From the NCBI GenBank assembly GCA_963783335.1, contig CAWAND010000010.1, forward strand, positions 372,001 through 436,000: DNA of 64,000 bases, in the 5' to 3' direction. The first letter of the stretch is position 1; each line of letters begins with the position of its first letter. This document shows positions 18,283 through 27,225 of the stretch, in pieces. Origin of the DNA: CAWAND01 sp963783335 (GTDB taxonomy: Bacteria; Chloroflexota; Anaerolineae; Anaerolineales; E44-bin32). A program made the position numbers and the translations under genes. The notes beneath the pieces are model-generated. The model was not told the DNA's origin and did not search any database. It saw only the letters and a list, made by a program, of their open reading frames with translations.

Positions 18283-18555
18283 TCAGCTTGGAATGGCTTG
18301 CACCTCTTTGACTTGCGGAAAGAACTGGCGCACGGTGCCGCCGATCCATCCTTGCACCGTGGTCTGGGAAAGCTGGCAGCCTTCACACGCGCCGCCCATG
18401 ATCACTTTCAATACACCGCCCTCATAGGAGTCCATGCGGACCCAGCCCCCGTGATACTGCTCGATGTATGCGCTCAGCGCTTCGATCAGCTCGGCGATTT
18501 GATCGGATTCGGAGGCCCCTACGACGTGATTGTGCAAGCCGCCATTCTCAGTCAT
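18283..18555 (-). CDS. NifU C-terminal-domain (Nfu-like) Fe-S scaffold protein
   Basis: 90 residues, a stand-alone Nfu domain. The cluster-binding C-x2-C is intact (GGACEGCQLSQTTVQGWI), in the right place after LSAYIEQYHGGWVRMDSYEGGVLKV. Such proteins assemble or carry a [4Fe-4S] cluster at a dimer interface. Its ATG overlaps the stop of the cNMP-like gene (ATGA), so the two are made together. This mirrors the hydrogenase operon, in which another such protein precedes an Fe-S subunit. Confidence 0.85.
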   Translation of the reverse strand: MTENGGLHNHVVGASESDQIAELIEALSAYIEQYHGGWVRMDSYEGGVLKVIMGGACEGCQLSQTTVQGWIGGTVRQFFPQVKEVQAIPS

Positions 18556-19082
18556 CGGGCATCCTTTGGCCCTTTTGAGGCCTCTTTCACATCGCAGCCT
18601 CGCATCAACGCCTGATGCAGCTTGAGAGCGATGTCATTGGGTGGCTTCTCCAATCGGCCGGCAATGGCATGTGCCAGACGCTGCAGTACCTGCTCACCCC
18701 CTTGGCCATTAGCGCGACAGTATCGCTTCAAATCCTCGCGAGCGATCCATACCACTTTGGAATCGCTCGAGCACTGGGCACCAGAGGTGTACGCACGCCG
18801 GCCCAAAGCGGCTGACAGGCCGAAAACACCCCCGGAGCGGATCACGCCCACCATCATCGAGTCCCCACCATCTTCCGGCTGGTAGACGATTTCAATCTCA
18901 CCGTCGACCACCACATAGACCTGTTCGGCGGGGTCGCCCTGTTCGAAGATGTGCTGCCCGCCAGACAGTTTCTGCGCGTGCAGCAGCGGCCAGAACCCAG
19001 CCGCCGTGGACTTGGGCAGGCCGCGGAAGATGGGCAGCTTTTTCACGTTGCCGTTGACTGTTTTGGTGGACGATCTCGCCAT
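18552..19082 (-). CDS. Second stand-alone cyclic-nucleotide-binding-like protein
   Basis: About 176 residues. The cNMP domain spans about 14-135 (FEQGDPAEQVYVVVDGEIEI). The cassette is degenerate: GGVFGLSAALGRRAYTSGA lacks the usual GE pair. The C-terminal 40 residues are helical but show no clear winged-helix motif, so DNA binding is not supported. It overlaps the NifU-like gene by ATGA. Start choice is uncertain: the ATG at 19082 gives MARSSTK; an upstream start at 19121 would add 13 residues. Likely a small-ligand or redox sensor acting with Fe-S assembly. Confidence 0.7.
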   Translation of the reverse strand: MARSSTKTVNGNVKKLPIFRGLPKSTAAGFWPLLHAQKLSGGQHIFEQGDPAEQVYVVVDGEIEIVYQPEDGGDSMMVGVIRSGGVFGLSAALGRRAYTSGAQCSSDSKVVWIAREDLKRYCRANGQGGEQVLQRLAHAIAGRLEKPPNDIALKLHQALMRGCDVKEASKGPKDAR

Positions 19083-19259
19083 TACGAATTGTCCGATGCT
19101 TGGGTACACGCGTCGGAGCATCCCCGGCGCCCGGTCGAACCTTCAATAAATCTAGCCCAGCGGTCTGCCCAGTTGGAGGGTCATATATCCACGATCCCCG
19201 GTGACAATCATCTAGGCCTTGGGTCGGCCCGGCCCGAAATCACGCCCCAGGCGGTCTAT

Positions 19260-19277
19260 TTGTGACAAATTTCACAA
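19260..19277. promoter_or_regulatory. Rex/CRP-like palindromic operator candidate 3 (cNMP/NifU pair)
   Basis: TTGTGAC-AAAT-TTCACAA, one mismatch from the consensus. It lies between the CoA-transferase beta stop and the cNMP-like gene, 178 bases upstream of that gene's ATG on the minus strand. Confidence 0.6.
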
Positions 19278-19308
19278 TAGAGTCGCAAAACCCATTTTGG
19301 GGAGTCGA

Positions 19309-20073
19309 TCAATCCAGGTAGATTCCGTGGGGGTCCAACTCATGCAGCAGGTCGAGTTCCGCGGGGGTCGGCGGCGGTGTCGTCTCCAGGTCCGGGCGGA
19401 CCTGCAGGTCCCAGCCCGTGGCCGCACGGACCGATTCCACGCGCACCCCAGGGTGGAGATGGGTGAGCACCAGTTCACCGTGCGGATTGGGAGCCAGGAT
19501 GCCCAAATCGGTGACCAGGGCTGCCGGTCCGGCACCGGGCAGATCACGCTCGACGGCTTGATCGTCCGTCAGCCCGAGCGAGGTCCTGAAATCGCACCGC
19601 TCGGGAAACCTGCGGCGTTCATGGCGGGCCATCAGATAGGTCCGCCCCGCCCAGGCAGCGATCTCCTGGCTGCCGCCCGAACCGGGCAGGCGGACCTTCG
19701 GGTGTCGGTAGTCCGGTCCGATCAGGGTGGCGTTGATGTTCCCGTGGCGATCGATTTGGGCCCCGCCCAAAAATCCAACCGAGACGTGGCCGCGCTGCAG
19801 GAGGTGAGCGAACAAGTCGTACATCGAGGTGACCATCAGCGAGCCCTCGACCAGGGCCGGGTCGCCGATCGACAGCGGAAGGCGCGACGGGCGCGCTCCG
19901 ATGACCCCCGACTCGTAAACCATCAGCAGGTCTGGGGCGTGCGTGCGCAGGGCAAGATTGCAGGCCAGGTTGGGCAGCCCCACACCCACCAGCACCACGT
20001 CGCCGTTGTGGAGCAGCCTGGCGGCGTTGACCACCATCAACTCGGGAGCCGTCCATTCCGTCGTCACGCTCAC
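19309..20073 (-). CDS. CoA-transferase family subunit B
   Basis: About 254 residues. Family features are seen: GDVVLVGVGLPNLACNLA near the start, MVYESGVIGARPSRLPLSIGD, GFLGGAQIDRHGNINATLIG and GSGGSQEIAAWAGRT. These match the beta half of glutaconate/3-oxoacid-type class I CoA-transferases. The start is a GTG overlapping the alpha stop (GTGA); another GTG six bases further in has better spacing from GAGAGG. It pairs with the alpha subunit just upstream to move CoA between acyl chains. The acid used is not evident. Confidence 0.82.
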   Translation of the reverse strand: MSVTTEWTAPELMVVNAARLLHNGDVVLVGVGLPNLACNLALRTHAPDLLMVYESGVIGARPSRLPLSIGDPALVEGSLMVTSMYDLFAHLLQRGHVSVGFLGGAQIDRHGNINATLIGPDYRHPKVRLPGSGGSQEIAAWAGRTYLMARHERRRFPERCDFRTSLGLTDDQAVERDLPGAGPAALVTDLGILAPNPHGELVLTHLHPGVRVESVRAATGWDLQVRPDLETTPPPTPAELDLLHELDPHGIYLD

Positions 20074-20942
20074 ACCCTCTCCGGTGCCAGGCGGGCATGA
20101 ACTTCCGGCCCAAGCTTGTCCCAATACCCGGCTCGGTCCCGGACGCCGTAGACCCATTCGTCCAGCCAGCCGGCCAAGCGCGAAGGGTCGGCGCTGATGT
20201 CGTCCCACGCCTGATAGAAAGGGTTGTCCCGATCGTACAGGCCGTGGGCATAGGAAGGATGAGCGCCATAGGGGACATGCACGACGGCGTCCACGATCAG
20301 GCCTGGAATCACGGTCCGGCCGGGGTCGGCGCGGGTACGACTCTCGTCCACGATCTGTTCAGCGGTCAACAGCACCTTCCTGGCAGCAAAGGCGGCCTCC
20401 TTCACGTCGCCAATGATGCCGTCCACCTGAGCGTTGCCGTCGGCGTCCGCCCGGTGAACATGCACCACCGCCAGATCCGGATTGAGCGCCGGCACCGTCA
20501 CCACGCGACGACCGGAATAGGGATCTTCGATCTGCCGGTAGTTCTCATTGGCCGCCATCAGATCTTGGCCGCCGCTGGGGTTCATGGGCATGAAGGGAAC
20601 GCCGGCAGCGCCCGCCGCAAGCCGGCTGATCATGGCAAAGTGGCTGTACTCCTCCCACGTAAGCTCGCCGGACTTAATGGCGCGTCTCAGCGCCCTGAGC
20701 GATCCGACGCCCGGGTTTCCGGCATAGGAGAAGATCACCTTTCGGGCGCATCCGGCCGCCACCATCTGGTCGTAGACCAGGTCCGGGGTGGCCCGGGCGA
20801 GGGTCAGGTCGCGCCTGCCCTGGCGGATGATTTCATGCCCGGCGGCAAACGGGATCAAGTGGGTGAAGCCCGCCAGATAAACGCAGTCGCCATCGCCGAC
20901 CAGGCGGCGGATGGCCTCCGACAGGCTGGTGAGTTTAGCCAC
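20070..20942 (-). CDS. CoA-transferase family subunit A
   Basis: About 290 residues. The start region LTSLSEAIRRLVGDGDCVYLAGFTH continues into LIPFAAGHEIIRQGRRDLTL, a conserved block of the GctA/IpdA-like alpha subunits. GNPGVGSLRALRRAI and FMPMNPSGGQDL follow. I set the start at GTG 20942, which begins the family's usual (M)AKLTSL and overlaps the aminotransferase stop by 8 bases; an ATG at 20963 is the alternative. It forms the transferase with the B subunit. Being coupled to an aminotransferase suggests a pathway in which an amino acid is turned into a keto or hydroxy acid and then activated. Confidence 0.83.
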   Translation of the reverse strand: MAKLTSLSEAIRRLVGDGDCVYLAGFTHLIPFAAGHEIIRQGRRDLTLARATPDLVYDQMVAAGCARKVIFSYAGNPGVGSLRALRRAIKSGELTWEEYSHFAMISRLAAGAAGVPFMPMNPSGGQDLMAANENYRQIEDPYSGRRVVTVPALNPDLAVVHVHRADADGNAQVDGIIGDVKEAAFAARKVLLTAEQIVDESRTRADPGRTVIPGLIVDAVVHVPYGAHPSYAHGLYDRDNPFYQAWDDISADPSRLAGWLDEWVYGVRDRAGYWDKLGPEVHARLAPERV

Positions 20943-22266
20943 GGCCGTCGACCAGTCTGGCATCGACGCCGTCCAGGAAAGTCGAAAGCCGCTTGAAGCC
21001 ATCGTCCAGCTGCGCTTCGGTGATGATCAGGGGCGGAGCCAGAATGAGCATCTCGTCGTGTTGATGCACCCACAACCCGCTTTGGCGAAGGCCCCCTGCC
21101 AGGCCGCGCCACAGCGGCGTGGGGCCCGGACCGGACTCCATTTCCACGGCCGCCAGCAGACCAATGGCGCGGACGGCTGCCACGCTGCGGTGGCCATCCT
21201 TCAGCGCGGCGACACGCCGTGCAAAGCCTGGCGCCAACCCATCGGCGCGCGCCACCAAACCGTCCCCTTCGAGAACATCGATATTGGCCAGGGCCGCCGC
21301 CAGACACAAGGGATGACCGCTGTAGGTGAGACCTCCCACGAAGGGATGGTCATCAAAATAGCGAGCGATGCGTTCACTGATCGCCACGGCGCCCAACGGG
21401 GCATAGCCTGATGTCAGCCCCTTGGCGAGCGTCATCAGGTCGGGAGCCACATCCCAGTGCTCACAGGCGAACCAGCGCCCTGTCCGTCCAAACCCGGTCA
21501 GGACCTCGTCCAGCACGAGCAGAATGCCCGAGCGCCGACACAACGCCTGGACGCCCTGCAGGTAGCCGGCCGGCGGGATGGCCACGCCGTTGGCACCGCT
21601 CACCGGTTCCAGCACGATGGCGGCGATGGTCTCCGGCCCTTCCTCGCTGACGACCTGCTCCAGGTGAGCGAGCGCCAGGCGACAAAGCTCATCGTCATTT
21701 GTGGGGGCTCCGGCCGGGGCAAAGGGGGCATGACCTCGATCCGGGCCGTGAAAATGCACCACCCCCGGCATCAAGAACGGCTCCCAGGGCTTGCGCCGCG
21801 AATCGCCTGTCAGGGCCAGGGCGCCATGTGTGGCGCCGTGATAGGAGCGGTATCGGGCCAGTACTTTCGGCCGGCCGGTGAAAGCGCGCGCCATCTTCAC
21901 CGCATTCTCGTTGGCGTCCGCCCCGCCCGTGGTGAACAGGAAGCGGTTGAGATCCCCGGGCGCCAGTTCCGCCAACCGGCGCCCAAGGTTCGCCCGAACC
22001 TGGGTGGCCATTCTGGGACCGGCGTAGGGCAGCGCCGCCGCCTGATCCTGGATGGCGCGGATGACCCGTTGATCCCCGTGGCCGATGTTGACACACATCA
22101 CGGTGGAGCTGAAATCGAGGCTGCGGCGCCCGTCCGTGTCCCACAAGAACACGCCTTCGGCGCGGTCCAGCGGGAAAGGGTTGGCGCTCGACTGCGCGGT
22201 CCAGGTCCAAAAATCGTGGGGCGTGATAATGGAGTCTTCCTGTGGGGGATTTCGATCGTCCGTCAA
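20935..22266 (-). CDS. Class III PLP-dependent aminotransferase
   Basis: 443 residues from a TTG start (22266), which has GGAG about 9 bases upstream. The class III fold is complete: GRRSLDFSSTVMCVNIGHGD, YRSYHGATHGALALTGD, LVLDEVLTGFGRTG (the Asp that holds the PLP pyridine) and TLAKGLTSGYAPLGAV, with the Schiff-base Lys. Omega-amino acids such as beta-alanine, GABA or related diamines are typical amino donors, but substrate residues cannot be read reliably. It heads a three-gene unit with CoA-transferase A and B, which is the best clue to its role in amino-acid breakdown. Confidence 0.85.
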   Translation of the reverse strand: MTDDRNPPQEDSIITPHDFWTWTAQSSANPFPLDRAEGVFLWDTDGRRSLDFSSTVMCVNIGHGDQRVIRAIQDQAAALPYAGPRMATQVRANLGRRLAELAPGDLNRFLFTTGGADANENAVKMARAFTGRPKVLARYRSYHGATHGALALTGDSRRKPWEPFLMPGVVHFHGPDRGHAPFAPAGAPTNDDELCRLALAHLEQVVSEEGPETIAAIVLEPVSGANGVAIPPAGYLQGVQALCRRSGILLVLDEVLTGFGRTGRWFACEHWDVAPDLMTLAKGLTSGYAPLGAVAISERIARYFDDHPFVGGLTYSGHPLCLAAALANIDVLEGDGLVARADGLAPGFARRVAALKDGHRSVAAVRAIGLLAAVEMESGPGPTPLWRGLAGGLRQSGLWVHQHDEMLILAPPLIITEAQLDDGFKRLSTFLDGVDARLVDGRG

Positions 22267-22362
22267 AGCCGGTTTGCTCCTGCCGGAGGTCGGCGGGCTG
22301 CCATGTTGAAAGGACGTGGGAAGTCTAGCACCGAGGCGGGCTGGTGCCAACGACGGGTTGGT

Positions 22363-24600
22363 TTAGCCGGACGGGTCCGAATCCAACAGATCCTCGAGCA
22401 GGTCGCGCACAGCCCAAGAATCGGGAAGGTAGAACCTGGCATACGTCTGCGCCGAGCGGCCGACCTTGATCGTCCATGCCTCTTCCGGCAGGGACTCAAA
22501 TACGTCCTCATCGGTGACGTCATCCCCAACGGCCATCACGAAATCGTACGCGGGGTCGGCCTGCAGGAGCCGAAGCGCGGCACGGCCCTTGTTGATGTTG
22601 CTCTGCTTGATCTCGACCACCTTGTTTCCCTGCATCACATGCAGCGGCGTGTTGGCCAGGTACGACTCTAGATTCTCCATGAGTTCTTTGGCCCGCAGCG
22701 AGCCAAGCTCTGGTTCCGCCCGCCGATAGTGCCAAACAAGGGAAGACCCTTTGTCTTCAACGTAGGCTCCGGGGGTCCGGTCCACATAAACTTCCAAGAC
22801 CGGCCGGATCTGCTGCTGCCACCCTTCTTCGAAGGACTCCCCAAGGATGTGCCATTCGCCCTGGCTGCCGTCCCAGATGCGGGCTCCGTGCTCGGCGACC
22901 ATGTCCACCCCGGTGCCGCCAACCCAGCGCTGCAGGGTGGCGTGGTCGCGACCGCTGATGACCACCACCTTGTTGGCCGGATCGGCGACCAGGCCGGTCA
23001 GCAACTCGAGCAGCCCGGCGTCAGGTTCGGCCCCCTCTGCCCGCCCGGCGAAGCCGACCAGCGTCCCGTCATAGTCGAGCAGCAGCAGCCGCTGCTTTCC
23101 GGCCCCAAAAGCGTCGAGCAGAAGCTTGCGCCGGGCGTCCGCCAGCCGGTGCACCCGGTAGGAAGGGCGGTCGCGGCGTGCGGCTTCCAACTGGGTTAGG
23201 AAATCCTCCGCCCATCGGTCGACGGTGTAGCGTTTCAAGCGTGCGATCATCGGCCGGTTGCGCCGCTTCTGCTCTTCAACCGGCATTTCGAGCGCCATCA
23301 GCAGGTGTTCGACGATGCTTCGGCTGTCGTGGGGATTGACGATCAGGGCTTCACCAAGCTCCTCGGCTGAGCCCGCCGTCTCACTCAAGATAAGGACACC
23401 CGTCTCATCCGGCCGGGCGGCCAGGTATTCCTTGGCCACAAGGTTCATCCCGTCCCTGAGCGGCGTGACCAGCGCCACGTCCGCCAGCAGGTACAGCGAC
23501 ACCAGGTTGTTGAAGGGAAGCATGCGGTAGAGATACCAAATGGGAGTCCAGCCGGGCTCGCTGTAACGACCGTTGATCTTCCCGATCATCTCGTCGACTT
23601 CGCGTTTGAGCTGCTGATATTCAGGCACCGACGTCCGCGAGGGCACGCACAGGGAGATCAGGCTGACCTTGCTCTGCCACTGCGGATAGCGTTCGAGGAA
23701 CTCCTCGAAGGCATGCAGTCTCTGGAGGATTCCTTTGGTGAAGTCAAGCCGATCGACCGACAGGATGATCCGGCGATCGTTTGCCTGGCGCCGAAGATCC
23801 GCCAGTTCGGTCTGGATCTCGGGCTGCTCGTGCGCTTTGGCGTATCGCTCGACGTCCACTCCCAAAGGAAAGGTCTCAATCCGCACCGGGCGCTCGCCGT
23901 AGACGACCCGTCCAAATTCCTGTTCCAGGCCAAGCAGCCGGAGCACACTGCTCAGGAAGTGCCGTGCGTAGCTGAAGCTGTGAAATCCGATCAGGTCGGC
24001 CCCCATCAGACCGTGCAGGATTTCATTGCGCCACGGAAGCATGCGGAAAATTTCGTATGAGGGGAAGGGGATGTGCAGGAAAAATCCAAGATTGGCTTCG
24101 GGGTAGTCCTTGCGCACAAGGGCCGGCAGCCGCATCAGATGGTAGTCATGGATCCACACCCGGTCATCGGGACGCAGAATATCCAGCAGCCGATCCCTGA
24201 AACGCTGGTTGACGCTCTCGTACGCATTCCACTCGTCCCAATCGTAGTGCGCATATTGTGGAAAGTAATGGAACAATGGCCACAAGCAGCCGTTGCTGAA
24301 CCCGGTGTAGAAGGGACCGAATTCATCCTCCGGGATGAACAGCGGCAGGCAGTTGTAGGATTCAGAAAGCGTGTGCTCCAGCTCTTGTTCTTCTTCGGCA
24401 TCGAGGTCGGTCAGCCCCGGCCAACCCAACCACAGCATTTCGGTCTTGCCACGCACAGCATCCAGACTGGTCGCCAATCCGCCCACGCTGGGATGGTAGG
24501 CAAAGCCATCGCCCTGCCGTTCCACGCTCACGGGCAGCCGGTTGGAGACGATCACCAATCGGCCGGATGACAGAGGGCTGTTATTGGGGGGCTCCGGCAT
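22363..24600 (-). CDS. Bifunctional trehalose-6-phosphate synthase/phosphatase
   Basis: 745 residues, an OtsA-OtsB fusion. Residues about 13-480 are a GT20 synthase: LVIVSNRLPVSV, then IHDYHLMRLPALVR, FTKGILQRLHAFEEFL and LVAKEYLAARPDETGVLILSE. Residues about 500-735 are an HAD-type phosphatase: LLLLDYDGTLVGF with the nucleophile Asp, VVISGRDHATL, and the late GDDVTDEDVFE. It makes trehalose from UDP-glucose and glucose-6-phosphate. GAGGTGG precedes the ATG. It can feed the TreS-maltokinase/GlgE/GlgB route encoded 8 kb away, besides serving osmoprotection. Confidence 0.93.
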   Translation of the reverse strand: MPEPPNNSPLSSGRLVIVSNRLPVSVERQGDGFAYHPSVGGLATSLDAVRGKTEMLWLGWPGLTDLDAEEEQELEHTLSESYNCLPLFIPEDEFGPFYTGFSNGCLWPLFHYFPQYAHYDWDEWNAYESVNQRFRDRLLDILRPDDRVWIHDYHLMRLPALVRKDYPEANLGFFLHIPFPSYEIFRMLPWRNEILHGLMGADLIGFHSFSYARHFLSSVLRLLGLEQEFGRVVYGERPVRIETFPLGVDVERYAKAHEQPEIQTELADLRRQANDRRIILSVDRLDFTKGILQRLHAFEEFLERYPQWQSKVSLISLCVPSRTSVPEYQQLKREVDEMIGKINGRYSEPGWTPIWYLYRMLPFNNLVSLYLLADVALVTPLRDGMNLVAKEYLAARPDETGVLILSETAGSAEELGEALIVNPHDSRSIVEHLLMALEMPVEEQKRRNRPMIARLKRYTVDRWAEDFLTQLEAARRDRPSYRVHRLADARRKLLLDAFGAGKQRLLLLDYDGTLVGFAGRAEGAEPDAGLLELLTGLVADPANKVVVISGRDHATLQRWVGGTGVDMVAEHGARIWDGSQGEWHILGESFEEGWQQQIRPVLEVYVDRTPGAYVEDKGSSLVWHYRRAEPELGSLRAKELMENLESYLANTPLHVMQGNKVVEIKQSNINKGRAALRLLQADPAYDFVMAVGDDVTDEDVFESLPEEAWTIKVGRSAQTYARFYLPDSWAVRDLLEDLLDSDPSG

Positions 24601-24734
24601 AGATAAACCACCTCAAAGAATTGTCGGGGGATGGGAAGGCCACAGCGCCGCAGAAAGCATCCTGGCGTCCCGGCTGCGTCCTCTTTTGGGGGACCCATGA
24701 CTAAAGCATACCATCAGCCCGCTGCATCCTGTCG

Positions 24735-24764
24735 TTGACCGGGCATGGAGGGCCTTGCTAGAAT
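24735..24764 (+). promoter_or_regulatory. Sigma-70-type promoter for the hybrid kinase gene
   Basis: TTGACC (24735-24740), an 18-base spacer and TAGAAT (24759-24764) predict a transcript start near 24771. That is downstream of the ATGs at 24745 and 24763, so the real start codon must lie further in, at TTG 24796. Confidence 0.75.
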
Positions 24765-24795
24765 GGATTCCCCACCCAACCCTCAGGGAGTCACT

Positions 24796-27006
24796 TTGAC
24801 CGACGACCCGACCCTGCCCAAAAGCCTGACGTCTCAGGTTGCCTATCAGGAACTGTTCGAGCTCTCCCCCACCCCGACGGCTCTGTTTGACCTCGACGGC
24901 GGCTGCCAATTGGTGAACCGTGCCATGCTGAATCTGCTGGGACGGCCGGTGGAAGGCGTCGAGCTGACCGAGCTGCAGCTTGTCGATATCCTGGCCGCAC
25001 CCGACCTGGCGCAGGACCTGTTGGCCGACTTGCGGGAGCGACGCGTTATCCGTCGCCGCGAACTCCTCCTGCAGGACCAGGCAGGCGAACCGCGCCCGGT
25101 GCTTGTCTCCGGCCGCAGATTCGATCTGCAGGGGGAACCCCGACTCGAGCTGGCCTTCACCGATGTTTCCCGCCTGCGCGCGGTCGAGAAGGCCTTCCGA
25201 CGCGACCACGCCCGGCTTTCATCGCTGATCGAGAGCTTGCCCGCCGGATTGATGCTGGTGGACAACAAGGGAATCGTCACCGAATTCAATCCTGCATTGG
25301 GCGATCTGCTCGACCTGGAACCGGAGTCGGTGAGGGACCTGCCCTACCGACGGATCTTTCAGCGCCTCCTGAGCCAGGCTCTTGAGCCTGAAGTCATCCG
25401 GCAAGCCATCCGCCAGGCCGTGGTGGCTGTCGCCGAACACCCGATCGTGGAAATCGCCCTCGAAGGCGAGCGGACCCGCTACCTCGAAATCTCATTCTTC
25501 CCGGTTTGGGAAGAATTGGATGGGCCGCCCGGCTGGGGCGCGCAGATTCAGGACGTCACGCAGGCACGCGATCGGTCCGCCTGGAAAATGGAACTGCTGT
25601 CGATCCTCGCTCACGACATTCGCACCCCGCTGGCCACACTCAAGGGCCACGCCACCGCCCTCCTCGCCAACTACCGCCGCTGGGGCGACGATATCGTGCT
25701 CGAGTTTCTCGAAGCCATGGACCAGGGCGCCGATGAGCTCGTCAAGCAGGTCGACCGCAGCCTGGCGTTGACGCGCGTCGAGGCCGGACGTCTCGGGCTG
25801 CGCCCCGAAGCCGTCTCGGTTGCCAACCTCGTACGCCAGGCGATCGAGCGCGCCGCTGGTTCGCTGGGCGAAATGGAGGTCGTCACCGATTGGCCCGACG
25901 ATCTGCCCCAGCTCCGGGTCGATCCGGCTCGGGCCGAGGAGGTCCTGGTCAACCTGCTCGAGAATGCGGCACATTTCAATCCCAAGAACCGGCCCATCCG
26001 CATCACGGCCGGCGTCCAAGATTCGATGATCCAGCTTTCCATCATCGACCACGGACAGGGCGTGCCGACCGAACAGAGGCAGCGCGTGTTCGAGAAGTAC
26101 GAGCAGGGTGATCCCGACGACAAGGGATCGGGACTGGGATTGTTCATCAGCCGCAAGATCGTCGAAGCGCATGGTGGACGGATCTGGATCGAGGGTCCGC
26201 CCGCGGGCCAGGCCCAGGGAACTCAGGTCTTTCTCACCCTGCCCATCATGCCGCCCCAGCTCGGCCTGGCCGGCGCTGGCCGGCGGCGTCGACCGGCCGA
26301 GGACCGGGCGGAGGAAACCCATGGGGAAATCCTGGTCGTGGAAGGCGAACCAGAGCTGCAAACCCTCATCCACACCGTCTTGACGGGCGCTGGGTATCGG
26401 GTCGCCCTGGCCAGCACCGGCTCGACGGCCGTCGACCGAGTCGCCCAGGCGGAATCCGATATGGTGCTGTTGGACTGGCACCTCCCGGACATGGACGGCT
26501 TGAGCGTGTGCCGCAATATCCGACGCTGGTCGAACGTGCCGATCCTGATGCTGACATCCAAGACGAGCCAGGAGGATCTGATCGCCGCGCTGGACGCCGG
26601 GGCCGACGACTATCTGACCAAACCCTTCCAGAGCCCCGAGCTCCTGGCAAGGATGCGCGCCTTGATCCGGCGGGGCGGTCAGGCGACGCCCGATGTGTCC
26701 GGTGGAGATCGCACCCGGGCGGAGGGCCTGGTGATCGACCACGCGCAGCGGCGGGTTTGGCGCGGCGGGGACCCCATCGAACTCACGCCCACCGAGTTCG
26801 ATTTGCTTGCCTATCTCTCACGGCATCGCAACCAGGTCCTCAGCCATGAACAACTGATCGCCCACGTCTGGGGAGGCATGCGAGGTTCCCGTCACACGCT
26901 CTTCGTTCACATCAATCGGCTGAGAAATAAGATCGAGCCCGACCCGGAATCCCCGCGATTCATCGTCACCCGCTGGGGCGTCGGCTACGTCTTCCTGCCC
27001 TCTTAG
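24796..27006 (+). CDS. Hybrid PAS histidine kinase with C-terminal receiver and winged-helix DNA-binding domain
   Basis: 736 residues from TTG 24796 (AGGGAG five bases ahead; ATGs upstream lie before the likely transcript start). Order: two PAS-like domains (about 15-140 and 150-255), HisKA with the phosphorylated His at about 273 (LLSILAHDIRTPLATLKG), HATPase (LLENAAHFN, DHGQGVP, GSGLGLFISRKI), then a receiver with Asp about 560 (VLLDWHLPDMDG) and Lys in TKPFQSPEL, and an OmpR-type winged helix (ELTPTEFDLLAYLSRH to RFIVTRWGVGYVFLPS). The receiver's usual acidic pair reads VVEGEPE. No membrane segment, so it is a soluble kinase and transcription factor in one chain. Confidence 0.88.
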   Translation: MTDDPTLPKSLTSQVAYQELFELSPTPTALFDLDGGCQLVNRAMLNLLGRPVEGVELTELQLVDILAAPDLAQDLLADLRERRVIRRRELLLQDQAGEPRPVLVSGRRFDLQGEPRLELAFTDVSRLRAVEKAFRRDHARLSSLIESLPAGLMLVDNKGIVTEFNPALGDLLDLEPESVRDLPYRRIFQRLLSQALEPEVIRQAIRQAVVAVAEHPIVEIALEGERTRYLEISFFPVWEELDGPPGWGAQIQDVTQARDRSAWKMELLSILAHDIRTPLATLKGHATALLANYRRWGDDIVLEFLEAMDQGADELVKQVDRSLALTRVEAGRLGLRPEAVSVANLVRQAIERAAGSLGEMEVVTDWPDDLPQLRVDPARAEEVLVNLLENAAHFNPKNRPIRITAGVQDSMIQLSIIDHGQGVPTEQRQRVFEKYEQGDPDDKGSGLGLFISRKIVEAHGGRIWIEGPPAGQAQGTQVFLTLPIMPPQLGLAGAGRRRRPAEDRAEETHGEILVVEGEPELQTLIHTVLTGAGYRVALASTGSTAVDRVAQAESDMVLLDWHLPDMDGLSVCRNIRRWSNVPILMLTSKTSQEDLIAALDAGADDYLTKPFQSPELLARMRALIRRGGQATPDVSGGDRTRAEGLVIDHAQRRVWRGGDPIELTPTEFDLLAYLSRHRNQVLSHEQLIAHVWGGMRGSRHTLFVHINRLRNKIEPDPESPRFIVTRWGVGYVFLPS

Positions 27007-27108
27007 GGTCGTCGCAGCACCTCCTCCGCCCCTCCTCGTGAACAATCCTTAAGAATCCCGCCGCCTGTGTGACAATTTCGTTAGAATTATGTGAGACAAT
27101 GGGTGGTC

Positions 27109-27159
27109 CGAGGTGGGATCGAGGCCATAGGCACCTGGCCGCGACCGTTTCCCACCTCG
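27109..27159 (+). other. Stable hairpin in the leader of the YtxH-like gene
   Basis: CGAGGTGGGA pairs with TCCCACCTCG (10 bases) around an inner GGCC/GGCC pair. The nearby GCGACCG (27141-27147) can instead pair with CGGTCGC (27182-27188), so two exclusive folds exist. No terminator-like T run follows. Confidence 0.45.
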
Positions 27160-27225
27160 TTGCATCCCTGAGACGGTAGATCGGTCGCGGTGCGGGGTCT
27201 GTAAGTGCAATTGGGAGGTTGAACC

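Noticed and set aside
21457..22671. Long open frame on the plus strand (404 codons)
   Set aside because: Antisense to the aminotransferase and OtsAB genes, no conserved motif or ribosome site.
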